DNA of 64,000 nucleotides from Rhynchonema sp. JSB1_4. Taxonomy: Eukaryota; Nematoda; Chromadorea; Monhysterida; Xyalidae. The stretch covers positions 1 to 64,000 of the forward strand of contig JASAMV010001315.1 in assembly GCA_030248065.1 (NCBI GenBank). Reading direction: 5' to 3'. The position numbers and the translations under genes are program-made. The stretch's first letter is position 1; every line of letters starts with the position of its first letter. Shown here in pieces: positions 1 to 12,603 of the stretch. A model generated the notes under the pieces. The model had not been told where the DNA came from, ran no database searches, and saw nothing but the letters and a program-made list of their open reading frames with translations.

Positions 1-921
1 TCAATATCGGCCTGAATCGGCCTACATTTTGACCATTTCGAATAAAATCGCCAGTATCCGGACCTCGATGACCCCGATGGCGTCGTGACCGTCGACCCGA
101 TCACTTAACTGAGTTCAAATTCGTCATCCTCGTGGTCGAAAACATCAATGTCGGCGTGAATCGGCCAACATATTGACCATTTCGAATGAAATCGCCAGTA
201 TCGGAACCTCGATGACCCCGATGGCGTCGTAACCGTTGACCGGATTACTTAACTGAGTTCAAATTCGGCATCCTCGTGGTCAAAAACATCAATATCGGCG
301 TGAATCGGCCAACATTTTGACCATTTCGAATAAAATCGCCAGTATCGGGACCTCGATGACCCCGATGGCGTCGTAACCGTCGACCCGATCACTTAACTGA
401 GTTCAAATGCGGCATCCTCGTGGTTGAAAACATCAATATCGGCGTGAATCGGCCAACATTTCGACTATTTCAAAGAAAATCGCCAGTATCGGGATCTCGA
501 TACCCCCGATGGCGTCATGACCGTCGACCCGATCGCTTAACTGAGTTCAAATTCGGTATCCTCGTGGTCGAAAACATCAATATCGGCGTGAATCGGCCAA
601 CATTTTGACAATTTCGAATGAAATCGCCAGTATCGGGGCCTCGATGACTCCGATGGCATCGTGACCGTCGACCCGATCACTTAACTGAGCTCAAATTCGG
701 CATCCTCGTGGTTGAAAACATCAATATCGGCGTGAATCGGCCAACATTTCGACTATTTCAAAGAAAATCGCCAGTATCGGGACCTCGATACCCCCGATGG
801 CGTCGTGACCGTCGACCCGATCACTTAACTGAGCTCAAATTCGGCATCCTCGTGGTCGAAAACATCAATATCGGTGTGAATCGGCCAACATTTTGACCAT
901 TTCGAATAAAATCGCCAGTAT
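1..921. repeat. 144-bp tandem minisatellite, about 6.4 copies
   Basis: A unit beginning TCAATATCGGCGTGAATCGG restarts at 1, 145, 289, 433, 577, 721 and 865, a period of exactly 144 bases. Copies differ at scattered single positions. The array is truncated by the window start and ends abruptly near 921 inside the unit. Because 144 is divisible by three, one frame stays open over some units, giving apparent 48-residue repeats starting VENINIGVNRP; I regard these as by-products of the period, not genes. There are no unique spacers, so this is not a CRISPR array. Confidence 0.97.
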
Positions 922-984
922 CTCTGGGATACTTCGTACCACATGTACCAAGTGTCACTTGGGATGTTCAGTCCACTAGACCCA

Positions 985-1300
985 TATACAATGGATAAAA
1001 AAGATAAACAGGAACAAACGGGAACAAACAGGTACAAACAAGCACATTCGATGTTAAAAAAGATAAACAGGAACAAATAGAAACAAACAGGATAAACTGC
1101 AACAAACAGACATAAACGGAAACAAACTGCATTAAACTCGAGATAAACAGGAACAAACTGAAGATAAAAAGGAACAAACTGGAACAAACTGGAACAAACT
1201 GGAACAAACTGGGGGACTTTTCAGTACTTAAGGACCGCGTTTGTTCCAGTTTGTTCCAGTTTGTTCCAATTTATGAGTTTGTTCCTGTTTAACTTTTTTA
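985..1300. repeat. AAACNGGAAC short-repeat array with opposing arm
   Basis: From about 1000 to 1212 the sequence is dominated by degenerate units of GGAACAAACAG/GGAACAAACTG. After a 30-base spacer the reverse complement appears (GTTTGTTCCAGTTTGTTCC, 1239 onward), so the block can fold into a large imperfect hairpin. Reading frames here are low-complexity artefacts. Confidence 0.85.
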
Positions 1301-2286
1301 TTTTTCCTGTGGAATACTAAGCCCCACTCTAAAAATGAGCCCGAAAGCAGATGATGTGAAGATGATAGGCCCGATAATATTCATTAAATGGGCACGATCT
1401 CAAGTCAGATAGTCGAGCTCATTTTTTTGCTGGAGTGTTATGCTCGTGCTGAAATGTACCGGAAAATGCCGTAAAGGTCCCCTCCCGAATAGTTCCCCAC
1501 TGGGGACTTACAGTACCTTGAAATTTTCAGAATAAGCCCCGGGGCTTATGTGGGAAAAACTTTTTTCGTGCCTCATGAACATTTCGTGTAAGGTGGAGTT
1601 ATGCTGTTATGCTTGTCCGCATGTGGACATTTTGTCCTCATGGACGGAACTTTGTATTGATCATAGTTTGCAATTGATTGCAGCAATAGCAGCAGGTCTA
1701 GGGGAACAACTAACATGCCTTTGCGCATGACCAAAGGCGTGCCCTCAAAGCACCTTACCGTCTGACCAATAACATTGGTATTTTTGCTTCAATGCAGCCC
1801 TCAAGGCAACCCAGTCATTGAACTAACATGCTGGTCAAACCTGAAGTTTCAACAATAAACTACGGCCAGAACAAGTTTCGTCCATGCGGACAAAATGTCC
1901 ACATGAGGACAGATAACCATAACTCGACCTATAGTGTACTTCGTTGCACCCAAAAACACAAAGGGTAAATAAAAGGCTAATGCCCCGTTTAAGAACCTCA
2001 ACAGTGCAATTTTCGTGTTGACAAGCATGTGTGGGTGGTTTTAAGAAGCACTAACGCTGGCAGTTTCACCGTTATAAAGTTTAAAAGAAGGTAAACCAGA
2101 TATCTGACTGTTCAAAAAGCATTGAGCACAGTTTCGTGCTGCAGAAATATTCGGAATAAGCCCCAGTGGGGAAATCATTCGTAAGATTTCCGAGGAAACC
2201 CCCAGGGGAGTTACAGTATTTGGTATTCTCCAGTAGCTCAGTGCTGATAAACTGACTATAATAACAGATTTACATGAGTATACATT
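1301..2286. other. Gene-free stretch with diverged inverted repeats
   Basis: No coding exon found. Segments around 1608-1645 (GTCCGCATGTGGACATTTTG) and 1880-1921 are imperfect reverse complements about 280 bases apart, suggesting an old inverted-repeat element. A motif with GAATAAGCCCC and nearby CCCC/GGGG palindromes occurs at about 1493-1556 and 2152-2226 and again near 53078-53140, so it is a dispersed repeat. Confidence 0.6.
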
Positions 2287-2895
2287 GGGTGATATTTTCG
2301 AAACGGTGTAAAGGTCAGTTGGGTGTAAAGGTCGGTGGAAAGCTCGGTGTGAGAAAGTTCAGTGTAAGCTCGGCGTAAGCTTGAAACGTTGCACGCTGAG
2401 CAAGCAGCAGACGCGCGTTTCTAAACGAAAGGTCAACATTGGCAGTTTGCTGTGCAAGCGTAAATCGTTTGTTTGCAATCTGGTTTATTTAAGCTGGTTG
2501 CACAAGCGTTTCTAAACGATATTTATGAATTTCGTAACCTTTTATGGACCCGTTTTGATTTCGTGCTGTGATCAGTTAGTGACGTCAAAATTTTTGGCAC
2601 CGCCGTCAATGAATGTTCAATTTCTCAACAGCCTTGCGGCGAAATGTTAGGTAACTTACAAACATTCCTTTAAAACGTTTGTGCAACCAGCTGAAATGAA
2701 CCAGATTGCAAACAAAAGCTTTACGCTTGCACAGCAAACCATCAAAGTTGACCTTTCGTTTAGAAACGCGCGTCTGCTGCTTTCAGCGTGCAATGTTTCA
2801 AGCTTACGCCGAGCTTACACTGAACTTTCTCACACCGAGCTTTCCACCGACCTTTACACCCAACTGACCTTTACACCGTTTCGAAAATATCACCC
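2287..2895. mobile_element. Inverted-repeat element, family A, copy 1 (MITE-like)
   Basis: The left end GGGTGATATTTTCGAAACGG and the right end (reverse complement at 2876-2895) belong to terminal inverted repeats of more than 200 bases, separated by about 150 unique bases. The arms contain degenerate sub-repeats of GTGTAAAGGTCGGT. ATT flanks both ends, compatible with a 3-base target duplication. No transposase is encoded, so it would be non-autonomous. Related copies lie at 8792-8989 and from 63824 to the window end. Confidence 0.85.
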
Positions 2896-3391
2896 ATTGT
2901 CGAAAGCAATTCAGTGTTTTTATTGTGTTTATCAACACCCAATAGACCACTTGACCAATATATAATGGATCGTTAAAACTTGAAACCAGACCCTCAAACA
3001 ACTAATTCAAAAAAAGCTGTGATAAAAAATTACAGGCATAAGTCTCTCATATTTCATGTCGCACACAACGAAGTCAGACAAAAGCATTCATTCTGCCTAT
3101 GGTGTAGGCCTGATTTTGAGTACGTTATCCAGCACCCCTGGTGGTCATCTATATTGAAAAAAGAATGCCTTAGCATCGTCCCGGCGGCTCTAAAAAGCAA
3201 TAAAATCAGGCTAACATTCTGTGATTCACGGCAGATTAGCATGTTTAATCATTGTCTTTTGTTTTTAACCCCGATATAGCTGATCACATGGGCTTTGGAT
3301 TGGATATGCTGCTCAGAAAGAGCAGAACGTACTTAATGACTTTAGTTCGTAAACAACCGTCTTCAGTCGCGGAATACCCCAGTACATCCGT

Positions 3392-3604
3392 GAGCGATAT
3401 CAAACTTGGCGATCGGATCGGACCGGTCCTGTCCCGGTCACGTGACTTTTTTTGAAATGATGCGTGATACCACTAATTTCGATCAGCTTAAAGGTGCTCC
3501 TCGACGTAAAATGAGTGTCTTTTGACAGCTAGTGGCACCGTAAATTTCAAGCGTGACCAAGGCATCTCCCTGATCCGATCCGATCACCAGGTTTGATATC
3601 GCTC
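3392..3604. mobile_element. Inverted-repeat element, family B
   Basis: About 31-base imperfect terminal inverted repeats: left GAGCGATATCAAACTTGG with GATCGGATCGG following, right the complement ending GGTTTGATATCGCTC. The interior is unique and non-coding. A half copy (CCGATCACCAAGTTTCTATCGC) is near 47735-47770, and shorter AACTTGGTGATCGG-like pieces occur near 9655, 20690, 28990, 59965 and 61255. Non-autonomous DNA transposon is the likeliest class. Confidence 0.75.
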
Positions 3605-6277
3605 CACATATCATCATCATCATTTTATTTTTGCAGTAAGCATGGAAGTTACAAGCCAAAAGGGATAAATCGTACCTCCGATATTATACATCCCAACGTG
3701 ACCTTCATAAAGAATGCTGACCAAACTGTGCGACTCAACGTTAGACTGCTCCTGTTTTGGATTCACGTATACGTACAGTATACCTCCGTCAATCTCAGAA
3801 ACTGATTTTGGGCATATCAATTATTCGCGAACGCGCCCCAATGCATGCGGACGTGTCCCGATGTTCACAAATTTATATTTTGATCTTCAAAAAGTTTTAC
3901 GCTGGTCACAATTTGAGCTCCAACTCTATGATCAATTCAACTCATCTCAATATCAACTCCGAAGCAAACAATTGCGAAGTCCATTACATGTACGCATGGG
4001 CAAAACGTCCGCATCTAAAGAGAAAGTTGATACGGCTCATTGATTTCTGTTGCCTCGCTTTTCAATGACAACGCCATTACTGAACAGCGGTGTAGTGCTG
4101 ATTAGGTTTATTGTCTCGCTCCCACCTGCTTGCCGGTGTGTTTTCATACGTTTGGGCGAAAAACAACACGCTTTTTATCCCTGCTTATATCAATAACACA
4201 TTTACGGCCCACGAAAATCTGATTGCTAGTCACATGAGAAAACTCACGTAGTCGTACATTGTGCATTGTCTTCATAGTAACCTCTATCGTAGTGGAACAC
4301 TCATACAATCAGGAAAAAATGTCTCGGCAATCTTCGTCCCAAATCTGCCGTCAACTCCTGATCACCCTTGTACTGTATATATTTTAATCCAGTCATCGAA
4401 TTCGTTTACAGTGACTGAAAATGACGGATCCCGGTCATGAAACCATCAAAAGAATAGTGTAGGCAGACTCTACACTTTATACAGGTTTCGTTATTTAATA
4501 CATGAATGTACATATTGTAGCTGCTCACACCCACGCACTTGTTGTCTACGTCAATCCAAAGTGCCGTGTCCTTCATGAGCGCAAAAAATAATGCTCATTT
4601 TATGTACAGTATACGTCTGTGGCTCTGATGTTCAGGTTGCCGATTTATTTATGATTTTTAGGTTCGCGCTTTTCTAATTCTAGCTTTCGAAAACAACATA
4701 CATATACCGTAGAGTACATACAGAACGTGGGCCTACAAATTTATGGCTTCAAAGATACGGTATGGTATACTAAATTAGTTTTGCGCGAATATCCGAAATT
4801 TTTTGTACAACCGTTCCCTCCGTGCCTCAGATTTCTGAAATTAAGCCCCGTGCCAAGCAATGTGCTGGTCGAGGTTTTTTATATAAGTTGTTAGTTTGTC
4901 AATGGAAGTGCATTCGTCAAGGATGTTCTCTAATGTGGAATTCAAGCGCCTTTCGCGCGAAAAACATTCATTTACGTGAAAGCACTATGAGCATCGTACA
5001 CCTTATATACAGTACTTACGCCCCATTTGCGGAATGTTCAGCGTTCTCATTTCCAAGAAGACTTTTGCTGTTCATTTCACCGTACCACATTTTGCATATT
5101 GTTTTCGTCGTAAAGTCGGCTGGTCTAATTTATCACATTTGTATATTTTGGACCGGCTGAGGCCATTATTCTCTGGTCGGCTTGCATAAAAATTGAACAT
5201 GCACTCGCATTGTAAGACCATAGGTGGTAAATTTATGGGTACTGAAACATGCAGCAGGTGTAAGCGCGGCGACTTTGACTTGCAAGAGTCACCGTACGGT
5301 TCTCTGTCTTGAGATGCCATGAATTAATGCCATGAAATTTAGTGCGATGAAGTGGAATACCGCCACATCGTACAATTATCTAATACCAAGCTGGTTTTTC
5401 TTATCACGATGGTACTGCACCGCATTAGACACTTCAATCCAGCATGGATGGACCTTGAACGTCAAATTTGCTGAGGTTCACCACATTGTTTGTTCATCAC
5501 ACTTTAACTGTAAAAAAATCATACGCGCTTCTCTGGCAAACAAGCCCATTCAAATTTACCACCCACCTACCACAGCAGGCACCTGAACGGTACGGTACTC
5601 ATCAATGTGCCATTCATGGTGCTGTACCATGCCTGTCCATTTGGCTCTTCGCTTCAATTCACTATCAATGTGCAATGCATACCGTACGACACATATACGA
5701 CTTCATGCATTTTTTTGCTGAGCCCCGGTAACCATAACCACGTCAATGTTTCGAAAAGTCTCTTTTTATGCTACCCCTTTCACGTGACTGCTCTTAGTGT
5801 TGGTTTTGTTCTGATTCTGACGCAAAATATGGCGGATCGAACTAAGCTCGTCGACACATTATTCTGTCCCCAAAGCTCATAAAATCATCGAGTTTGGCTC
5901 CAATTACATTGTCCTGTTCAGCATGAGGGTTAGTTATGCATTCACGTGATTTCCACCATAATTACTTGTATCATCCCCGAAACATCAGCCAGCTGGCTAT
6001 GATGCTTGGACGCGCCAAACTAATAGCAAACCGACATATTGATATTTTTAAATCATATATGCTTGGCATGCAAGCATTTTGATCCATAAAATAACCACTG
6101 TCAAGGAACTGACCTTTCAGAGATTTTGCCCTCAAGTTCAGTGAGATCTCCGTGTTCATGTACTTTATCTGTGATCTCCAGTTTCAAGTCACGGATCCTA
6201 CATAGATTCGAACCAACTAAACAAACATTGCCCCTTCTGATACTAGACACCCCCTTAATGCTTTATATACTTTATAC
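3605..6277. other. No gene identified
   Basis: Open frames here are short, overlap on both strands, and show no recognisable domain or consistent splice architecture. The composition is unremarkable apart from the first upstream copies of widespread short motifs (CACGTGAC near 5780; GAAACATC near 5979). I see nothing I can annotate. Confidence 0.6.
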
Positions 6278-6389
6278 CCACTTTATACTTTGTCTCGTTG
6301 CGATACACGCAACATTTTCTCGCGCGCAGCAGCCAATCAACGCGCGAGAAAATGTTGCGTGTATCGCAACGAGACAAAGTATAAAGTGG
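6278..6389. repeat. Perfect 49-bp inverted repeat (hairpin element)
   Basis: The left arm 6278-6326 and right arm 6341-6389 are exact reverse complements over all 49 bases, separated by 14 bases containing CAGCCAATCAA. The arms run from CCACTTTATACTTTG to CTCGCGCG. Perfect arms imply recent insertion or gene-conversion homogenisation. The core CAGCCAATCA(G/A)CGCGCGAG recurs in two other palindromic elements at about 31079-31199 and 36848-36945. Confidence 0.95.
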
Positions 6390-6541
6390 ACTTTACACTA
6401 TCATCATTTTCAAAGTTTAACATTCGCCTTCTTTCGAACTATGGAAGCCAGACAGGGAGACAGTCCGGGGAGACAGTCAGAACGAAGTCAGAACCACGAG
6501 TTCTATTTAAGAACCCGTTGGCGAATACAGATGGGAATATA

Positions 6542-6975
6542 CAGGGTGACCAAGATAGGAACGCAACCAAACCCTTTGGAGAACTCGTTCTTTGCGTTGT
6601 ACGTATGTATAAATGGTTTGACATGGGTAGCATATCAGTTGAACGCAAAACTGCCACAGTTTTTTGTCTTAAAATATTGTGGGATGAATCACCACCAAGC
6701 TGGAATTATGGGCCGGGCCGTTAAAAAATAAATTGTTTTTTTTGCTCGACAATGCCGTCAGCCAGCATAACCACAATCACGTCGTCGCACACATTTACTG
6801 TCCGGCCAATATGTAACTCCACCATTGTGATGTTTCATTCCATTACAAATCAACACAAAAACTGTGAAAGTTTTGCGTTCGACTGATGTGCGTGCTTCTC
6901 CCCATATCAAACCACTTACTCAAAACGCAGAGAACAAGTTCTCCAAAGGGTTGCGTTACTAACTTGGTCACCCTG
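6542..6975. mobile_element. Inverted-repeat element with CAGGGTGACC ends (Tc1/mariner-like MITE)
   Basis: Begins CAGGGTGACCAAG and ends with its complement, flanked by TA on both sides (6540-6541 and 6976-6977). The terminal inverted repeats are about 120 bases with scattered mismatches and one small indel. A TA target duplication with CAGGG ends fits Tc1/mariner-type mobilisation. No transposase frame. It sits immediately upstream of the GPCR start codon at 7058, so it may contribute promoter or leader sequence. Confidence 0.8.
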
Positions 6976-7057
6976 TACGGACCACTCATTGCAGCTGCAG
7001 ACAGGGCCGTTCCGTCCACCGTTCTACTGGTTCGGGCTGGCTGACAGAAGCAGCAGC

Positions 7058-10000
7058 ATGTCAGACAATGATACACCAACTGATGCCACACTTGAACATC
7101 GATTTAGTGAACGATTGGAAAGTGCACTATTGTTCGGCATTGTGCTCATTGGTGTACCACTCAATATGTACTCCATGATTAGGACAGGTTCATTACATGG
7201 GGCACTCTGGTTTATGTTGCACCCTGCGCCGAATTTGCATGTTTGAATTGAAGCCGTTTGGTCAATTTTGTTAAGGTGCGGGAGAGATTTGGAAGTAGTT
7301 TGTGTGTGGCCAGCGTAACAGTTGTTCAATTGGTGTGTTGTGTGAGACAAGCTTCTTATGACGGTCATGACCAGTTCTTTCCTAAAATAGTGATAAAATA
7401 AAAACGTGCGTTCTCCCAATTTGCAGCGCTGCTAATTCGTCGCAAAACCAGACACGTGCGTTTCGCTCTGCTCGTGCTGCATTTACACATCGCTGACTTG
7501 GTTGTGTTGATCGGCTATGGATTGACGCATGCCATTTGGATGGTCACTTTTGAGGTGCGTAAGCTTGTATGTCCTGTCCATGTACAGGTTTAAGCATATG
7601 TAAGTCCTTGAGCTGTATCAGACCTGGTGGTAGGACAGGATAGGATCGAAACTGCCGTTGTTGTGTACCCACGACTCTTTGGTGTCACTGATAAAGCTTG
7701 ATTTTGTGATGCCACTGGTATACTTTCGATCCGCAGTTAACGGATAACTAAAAACGCTTACGCGGGACAAAATCAGAATAATAATTATACATACTAGGTA
7801 TTGGTCGCACAATGACTATATAAGAATTGGTCAAATTTTTTTCCTGAATCGTGAAGAGAGAAAGTCACGGGGCAATGACGTTGCGTTTCACAATCACACA
7901 CAAGCCATGCAATCACCAAAATGTATCAGAACTGCAGCAACGTGGGTGCCGTGCCGGATTATTTTGAGCTGTAAATGTTTTGTCAAAAATACAAGTAGCA
8001 TAGTCGTTAAGGTTGAACCTGAAGATCAGGGTAGATGAATTCTGATTTGTCATTGTGCGACCAATATCAAGGTAGCCTTGAGTAAATCTCGAAATACGCG
8101 TATCCCAGTCGCAAATCTTCACGTGACCGAAGGACTCTAAAATGCTGGATCATATCCTGTCCGTCCTTGATCATTCTTTTTCCACCGCCTTTCTCAGTAT
8201 TTCAGTGGTACGGTGGCGATCTGCTGTGTCGTTTGACCAAATTCGCCGCACTTTTCGGCTTTTCGCTCGTCTCCAACCTACTCGTCTGCATCACACTACA
8301 TCGAGTGCAGGTGATGTTTCATCAGATCGATAAGTTTACTGTTCGGTGCGGATAGAAATACATGTACACTGTACGATGCCAGCCTCCACTGTACAATGTT
8401 TTGATCGTCTCCGTATACGATTCGAGCATGGTAGAAACTCTACACCTTCTCTGCGAATGAGGGCTGGCCTGATAGCAGCGTAATCCCGAACGGTGAGCGA
8501 TGTACCAGGCCATCATCAGTGCTGCTAAATAATCAATTACTCAATCAATCAAACGAAAAAATGTGTCACCCATTAACCGATCGAGTTTTCACAGACCTCC
8601 TGCCACATCCTGCGTCAACAGCCCTCACAAGACGGCAGCGGCGGCGTGCGCAGTGCCTCCATCTTCATTGCAGTCGCATACGTCATAGCTGCCATGCTCG
8701 CTACGCCACAATTAATGCTGTTCGATAAAATTACGGTTCGGTATTACTGTAGCTTAAATTTTTGTCTTCAGTACCCTATATCATAATCTAAGGGTGATAT
8801 TTTCGAAACGGGAAGGGGAGGGGAAAAGGGAACCACAAAACCTCGGCTCGGTGTAAACATGAAGCATTGCCTGCTGTTAACGTGGAATGTTTCATGTTTA
8901 CACCGAGCTGACACCGACCGAGCTTTCGACCGAGCTTACACCGACCTTTACACCCAACTGAGCTTTACACCGTTTCGAAAATGTCACCCTTAGTGATCGG
9001 TTGGGCTTGAATTCCTTAGAGCTTGATTGGGTGTTTTAGTAAATTTCCAAATTCGCTACCGCACAGTACGCTCCATTGTTAATGTCAAGTTCTAAACCCG
9101 AACGCTAACCTTCTGATACATTGCGCGCAGCTGCCTGGCTGGCTGGCAAGCTGCGTGTGTGTTGGCTGTCCGAATGTTTCAGAAATTGATTTTCGGGTTT
9201 GAAACCTGACATTAACTATGGGGCGTATTTTACTGTGCGGCAGCGAATTTGGAAATTTACGATATTATCGCAGTTACCGCATTTGGAAAATCATTTGGAA
9301 AATTTGTACACCTGGGCGGGCATAGAAACTTACGACTTCAGGTCATCCTTCAATGTTGTTCAAAACTCTCTCGACTAAGAGCTGACAGATCACTAAATTT
9401 AATGCTGGTCGGGGTAACCGACTACGTGAAACATCAGCCATATACACAGTATTTCTTCAGGTGCACGTGCGCAACAACAATTCAACATTCACGCAGTGTG
9501 TGTCGTATTTCCAACTAATGCGTTTGCGTGCATCTGCCAGCGAGGACCCGGCGCAGCAGAAAATGATGGCTATTCATCTGGAAAGAGCCTACGGTTGGTT
9601 GTTGTCTGTGAGAATTTGTGAAAAACAAAATAATGACATCAACTATACGTATCAACTTGGTGATTGGTCAAGTGTTGCCAGGTCACAGTCACGCGTTCAT
9701 TTCTGTGTGGAGGATATTTTTCAGGATGTCCACCAATTTTGGCTGATATAAAGGGATCTGTACTATGGCTACGTTGTACCGGCCAAACTGAACTTTGCCA
9801 ACTTCTAGCAAACAAACGCAGGTCTGCTGAACCTTGTCTGCACCTACTGGTTCCCGCTGGCTTTCGTGTTGATCGGATATTGTTTCGTCATTTCAAAGTT
9901 GGCCAGCAAACGCAACGTGCTGAAAGAATCTCTTGCGTTGTCAAGGAGTTTTGTGCAACGGTCGGTTCTACGATTGGAGCGGTAGCAAACTTGATGATAG

Positions 10001-11860
10001 ACTTGTTGTATGATTGGATCTGCAACGGCGTCACGTGACTTTTTCGTCCAAACAATGTTCCAAACTAAAAGAACGTAACGTCATCAATGCAGTTGCGATT
10101 CGATCATCAAGCTTGATTTCGTATCTGAGAAGTATTTTTCGTCCAATTAACAATGTAGCCATCCGTGATGTTTCAGCAGTGTGAGATCGTCACAACGCGA
10201 CAGTGGAGTCAAATTTGCAGCGAGAATGAGTGTGCCAGCGCCGGGCATCACTGACGCCGAAACACCGATCACAGAACAGGCACTAATTCACCGAGGTCCG
10301 TATTTTTAGGCTCTGGTATATAGTCTGAAATTTTGCACTGCTATATGGGGCTCTAAGTGGAATATTTCCCACTTAAAGTCCCCGACGGCTCCATTCAGGG
10401 AAGGGCTGCGAGTGAAAGCTACGGGTTCAGTTAGGCCCGAGCGCAAGGCAAACTGTAAACCATAATCAATTTATGGCCCGATCTTTCAGGCCCAGAAATT
10501 TCTGGACCCATCAATAACCCGAAACACGAATTTCAGCGCGTGCGTCAACGGGCCGTGACATTGTTGTGTCGCTTTCTCCCTGTACGCCGGACTCCAGTCC
10601 AAACGTTCTATTGAAACATCAGCAACGATCTGCCATTGACGTGCTGGAAACAGCAACATCACGCGACGATTTCAATTTGCACTGGGTAAGGCATGCGGTC
10701 AGTCTTGATGTTTCACGTGCAGTACGGTCCGGCAAGCGGACAGTCAGTCAAATGCATGTTTCATAAATCTGCCAAGCGCTTCCAGACTGATGTTTCATCT
10801 TACGGTCATTTGGTGCCCCAGGTCATGATCAGTATGAGGGATGTCCACAACAGGTCACCTCACTAGCACAGTGGATCTTCGATTTTATTGACAATAAGGC
10901 GCAAAATCGGCATTTCTTAAAGCAGCAACATTCAAAGAGCCTTGCCGCGTTGAACACACATGAACGACGAAAGCAGCAGCGTCGAATCAGAGACAGAGTC
11001 ACATCTGATGTTTCACAGGAGTCAACTGTACCCTGCATGTCCGGCAATACTTTGAAGGTAGCACAATGTATTTCCTTTTTTTAGCTTTTTAGTCCGATTA
11101 CCCTTGCTGAAGCGCTTGCTGTCTTACGTCCCCACAATCTGATGTTTAGGTCATTCATAGTGTCGACCCTGAAAGGATCACAATGTCACAGGCTTAAAAA
11201 ATAAGACAAATGATTCCAGACTTATCATCAACAACCATTTAGCCATTGTATTGCAGGCTGCGAGGGATCGTACTGCGCTTCGAGCGACAATAATTCTGTT
11301 GTGCTACGCGTTGTTCTGGACGCCGTACGCTGTGTTCGGTTTGCTGAAAGCCGTCAGACCCACGCTGCACAACTCGTACGAAATCGAAACCGGATTTCTG
11401 ACGTGCTTAATTGTCTGTAACACTCTGGTTAATCCGTTGATCTATGGCGTTAATGTTTGACATTTTTCAGAATTAATGCAGCAGTTTTGTCGACTTTTTT
11501 ATGTATTTTTCTCCTGCGTTTGTCACTTCTTCTCGTTATTGCGGGTTTGATGTTCAAAAAAGCGTTCGCTTCTGCACGTCCGTTGATAAAAAAGAGCCGA
11601 TCTAATGTGCAAAAGTTTACGATTTCTAAATATTCCAGGCTGTATACCATATCTATATGTACAGAATTTTTGTTTCAACATTGAAATCTTTAGACATCAA
11701 ACGCTGTCTTCGCTGTCTGGGAAAACACGTTTCTGGAGCCAATAGGTTACAGTATGTTCCTTTCTTTATTCCACAAGCTGTACAAACGTTCATGTTTTAC
11801 CAACGTGCTCTGAAATTCGATTTTCCGTCATCATTCATGCACTCTGTTTTCCTGGCATAA
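7058..11860 (+). CDS. Rhodopsin-family neuropeptide-type GPCR, 11 exons
   Basis: Exons in compatible phase: 7058-7187, 7427-7554, 8206-8310, 8595-8735, 9461-9593, 9822-9981, 10177-10295, 10537-10685, 10833-11057, 11257-11448 and, less surely, 11639-11860. The start is the ATG just before the extracellular N-terminus (MSDNDTPTD). In order: TM1 (LFGIVLIGVPLN), TM2 (HLHIADLVVLIGYG), TM3 with the disulfide Cys (WYGGDLLC), TM4 (SIFIAVAYVIAAMLATPQ), loop 2 with FTQCVS, TM5 (VCTYWFPLAFVLIGYC), TM6 (LCYALFWTPYAVFGL) and TM7 with NTLVNPLIYG. The pattern resembles GnRH/AKH/vasopressin-type peptide receptors, but I cannot fix the ligand. Oddities: intracellular loop 3 spans four exons (about 200 residues), and the TM3 D/E-R-Y site reads L-H-R-V-Q. 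The last exon would add a basic, Cys-containing helix 8; alternatively the frame stops at 11460. Confidence 0.85.
8792..8989. mobile_element. Inverted-repeat element, family A, copy 2
   Basis: Starts GGGTGATATTTTCGAAACGG and ends in the complement (CCGTTTCGAAAATGTCACCC), within a GPCR intron. Shorter than copy 1; its left arm is interrupted by a GGGAAGGGGAGGGG insertion. Flanks read TAA and TTA, so the inverted repeat may extend three bases further. Confidence 0.85.
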
Positions 11861-12603
11861 CTTCACGAAATGATTTTTTTGTATATTGTTTACTCCAGGT
11901 TGGTAGCACATAACGGTTCGAAATCCGGAGCAAACCGCTGAGCATATCAATGTTTGGACTTCCGGGCACGGGCAAAACAGCAAGGACAAAACAGTGGGGA
12001 AAGACCTCTGGCTTTGACGAGGCTTTGCTGTCCGCTTGAGATTCGCCTTCGGCTCTGGTCCAGGATTAGGCTGCCCAAACCGCTGTCATATTGTATTAAA
12101 CGTGGCGGCTGCATGGCCCGCTGTTTTGCCAGCCGTTGTCCGTGACACCAATTTTCAACCTGTCTACAATAATTCTTTTGATAAATAAATATCCTGTGTT
12201 TTGTTGATCACATTCATCAACTTGAGTCAATAAAATAATCAAAACGAAAATGTGCAAAAACTGTCGGTGTTCAAGCAATAACGCAAGCCATGGATGACGT
12301 TTTCTTTTCGTTGCGACCGGCATCTTCATTGGCCGTTGTTCCCGAACGTTCTGGGTTTGAGCCCTGTAATTGTGTTCGAAATGTGCGTGCAGCGCATTGA
12401 AAGGACCGTGTAGATACGAGAACAAACATGTGTTATGTATGTTAGCAACATTGGTACATCAAAAAGAAAGGGTCATTCATGCAGTTTTCATGCCCCATGG
12501 TGTCAGGCAAGCAACTCACCGATCGGGGGTAAAACCAGCTGAACATTGGTAGGGATTGAAAAAACTTCATGTCACATCGATTATCAAATATTAGAAAACC
12601 CCT

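Noticed and set aside
420..896. Open frames of 62 residues in the minisatellite
   Set aside because: They repeat with the 144-base period, are broken in neighbouring units and show no start context or splice signals.
11951..12040. Walker A-like MFGLPGTGKTA frame
   Set aside because: Only 28 codons to a stop, no downstream ATPase motifs; chance match just 3' of the GPCR.
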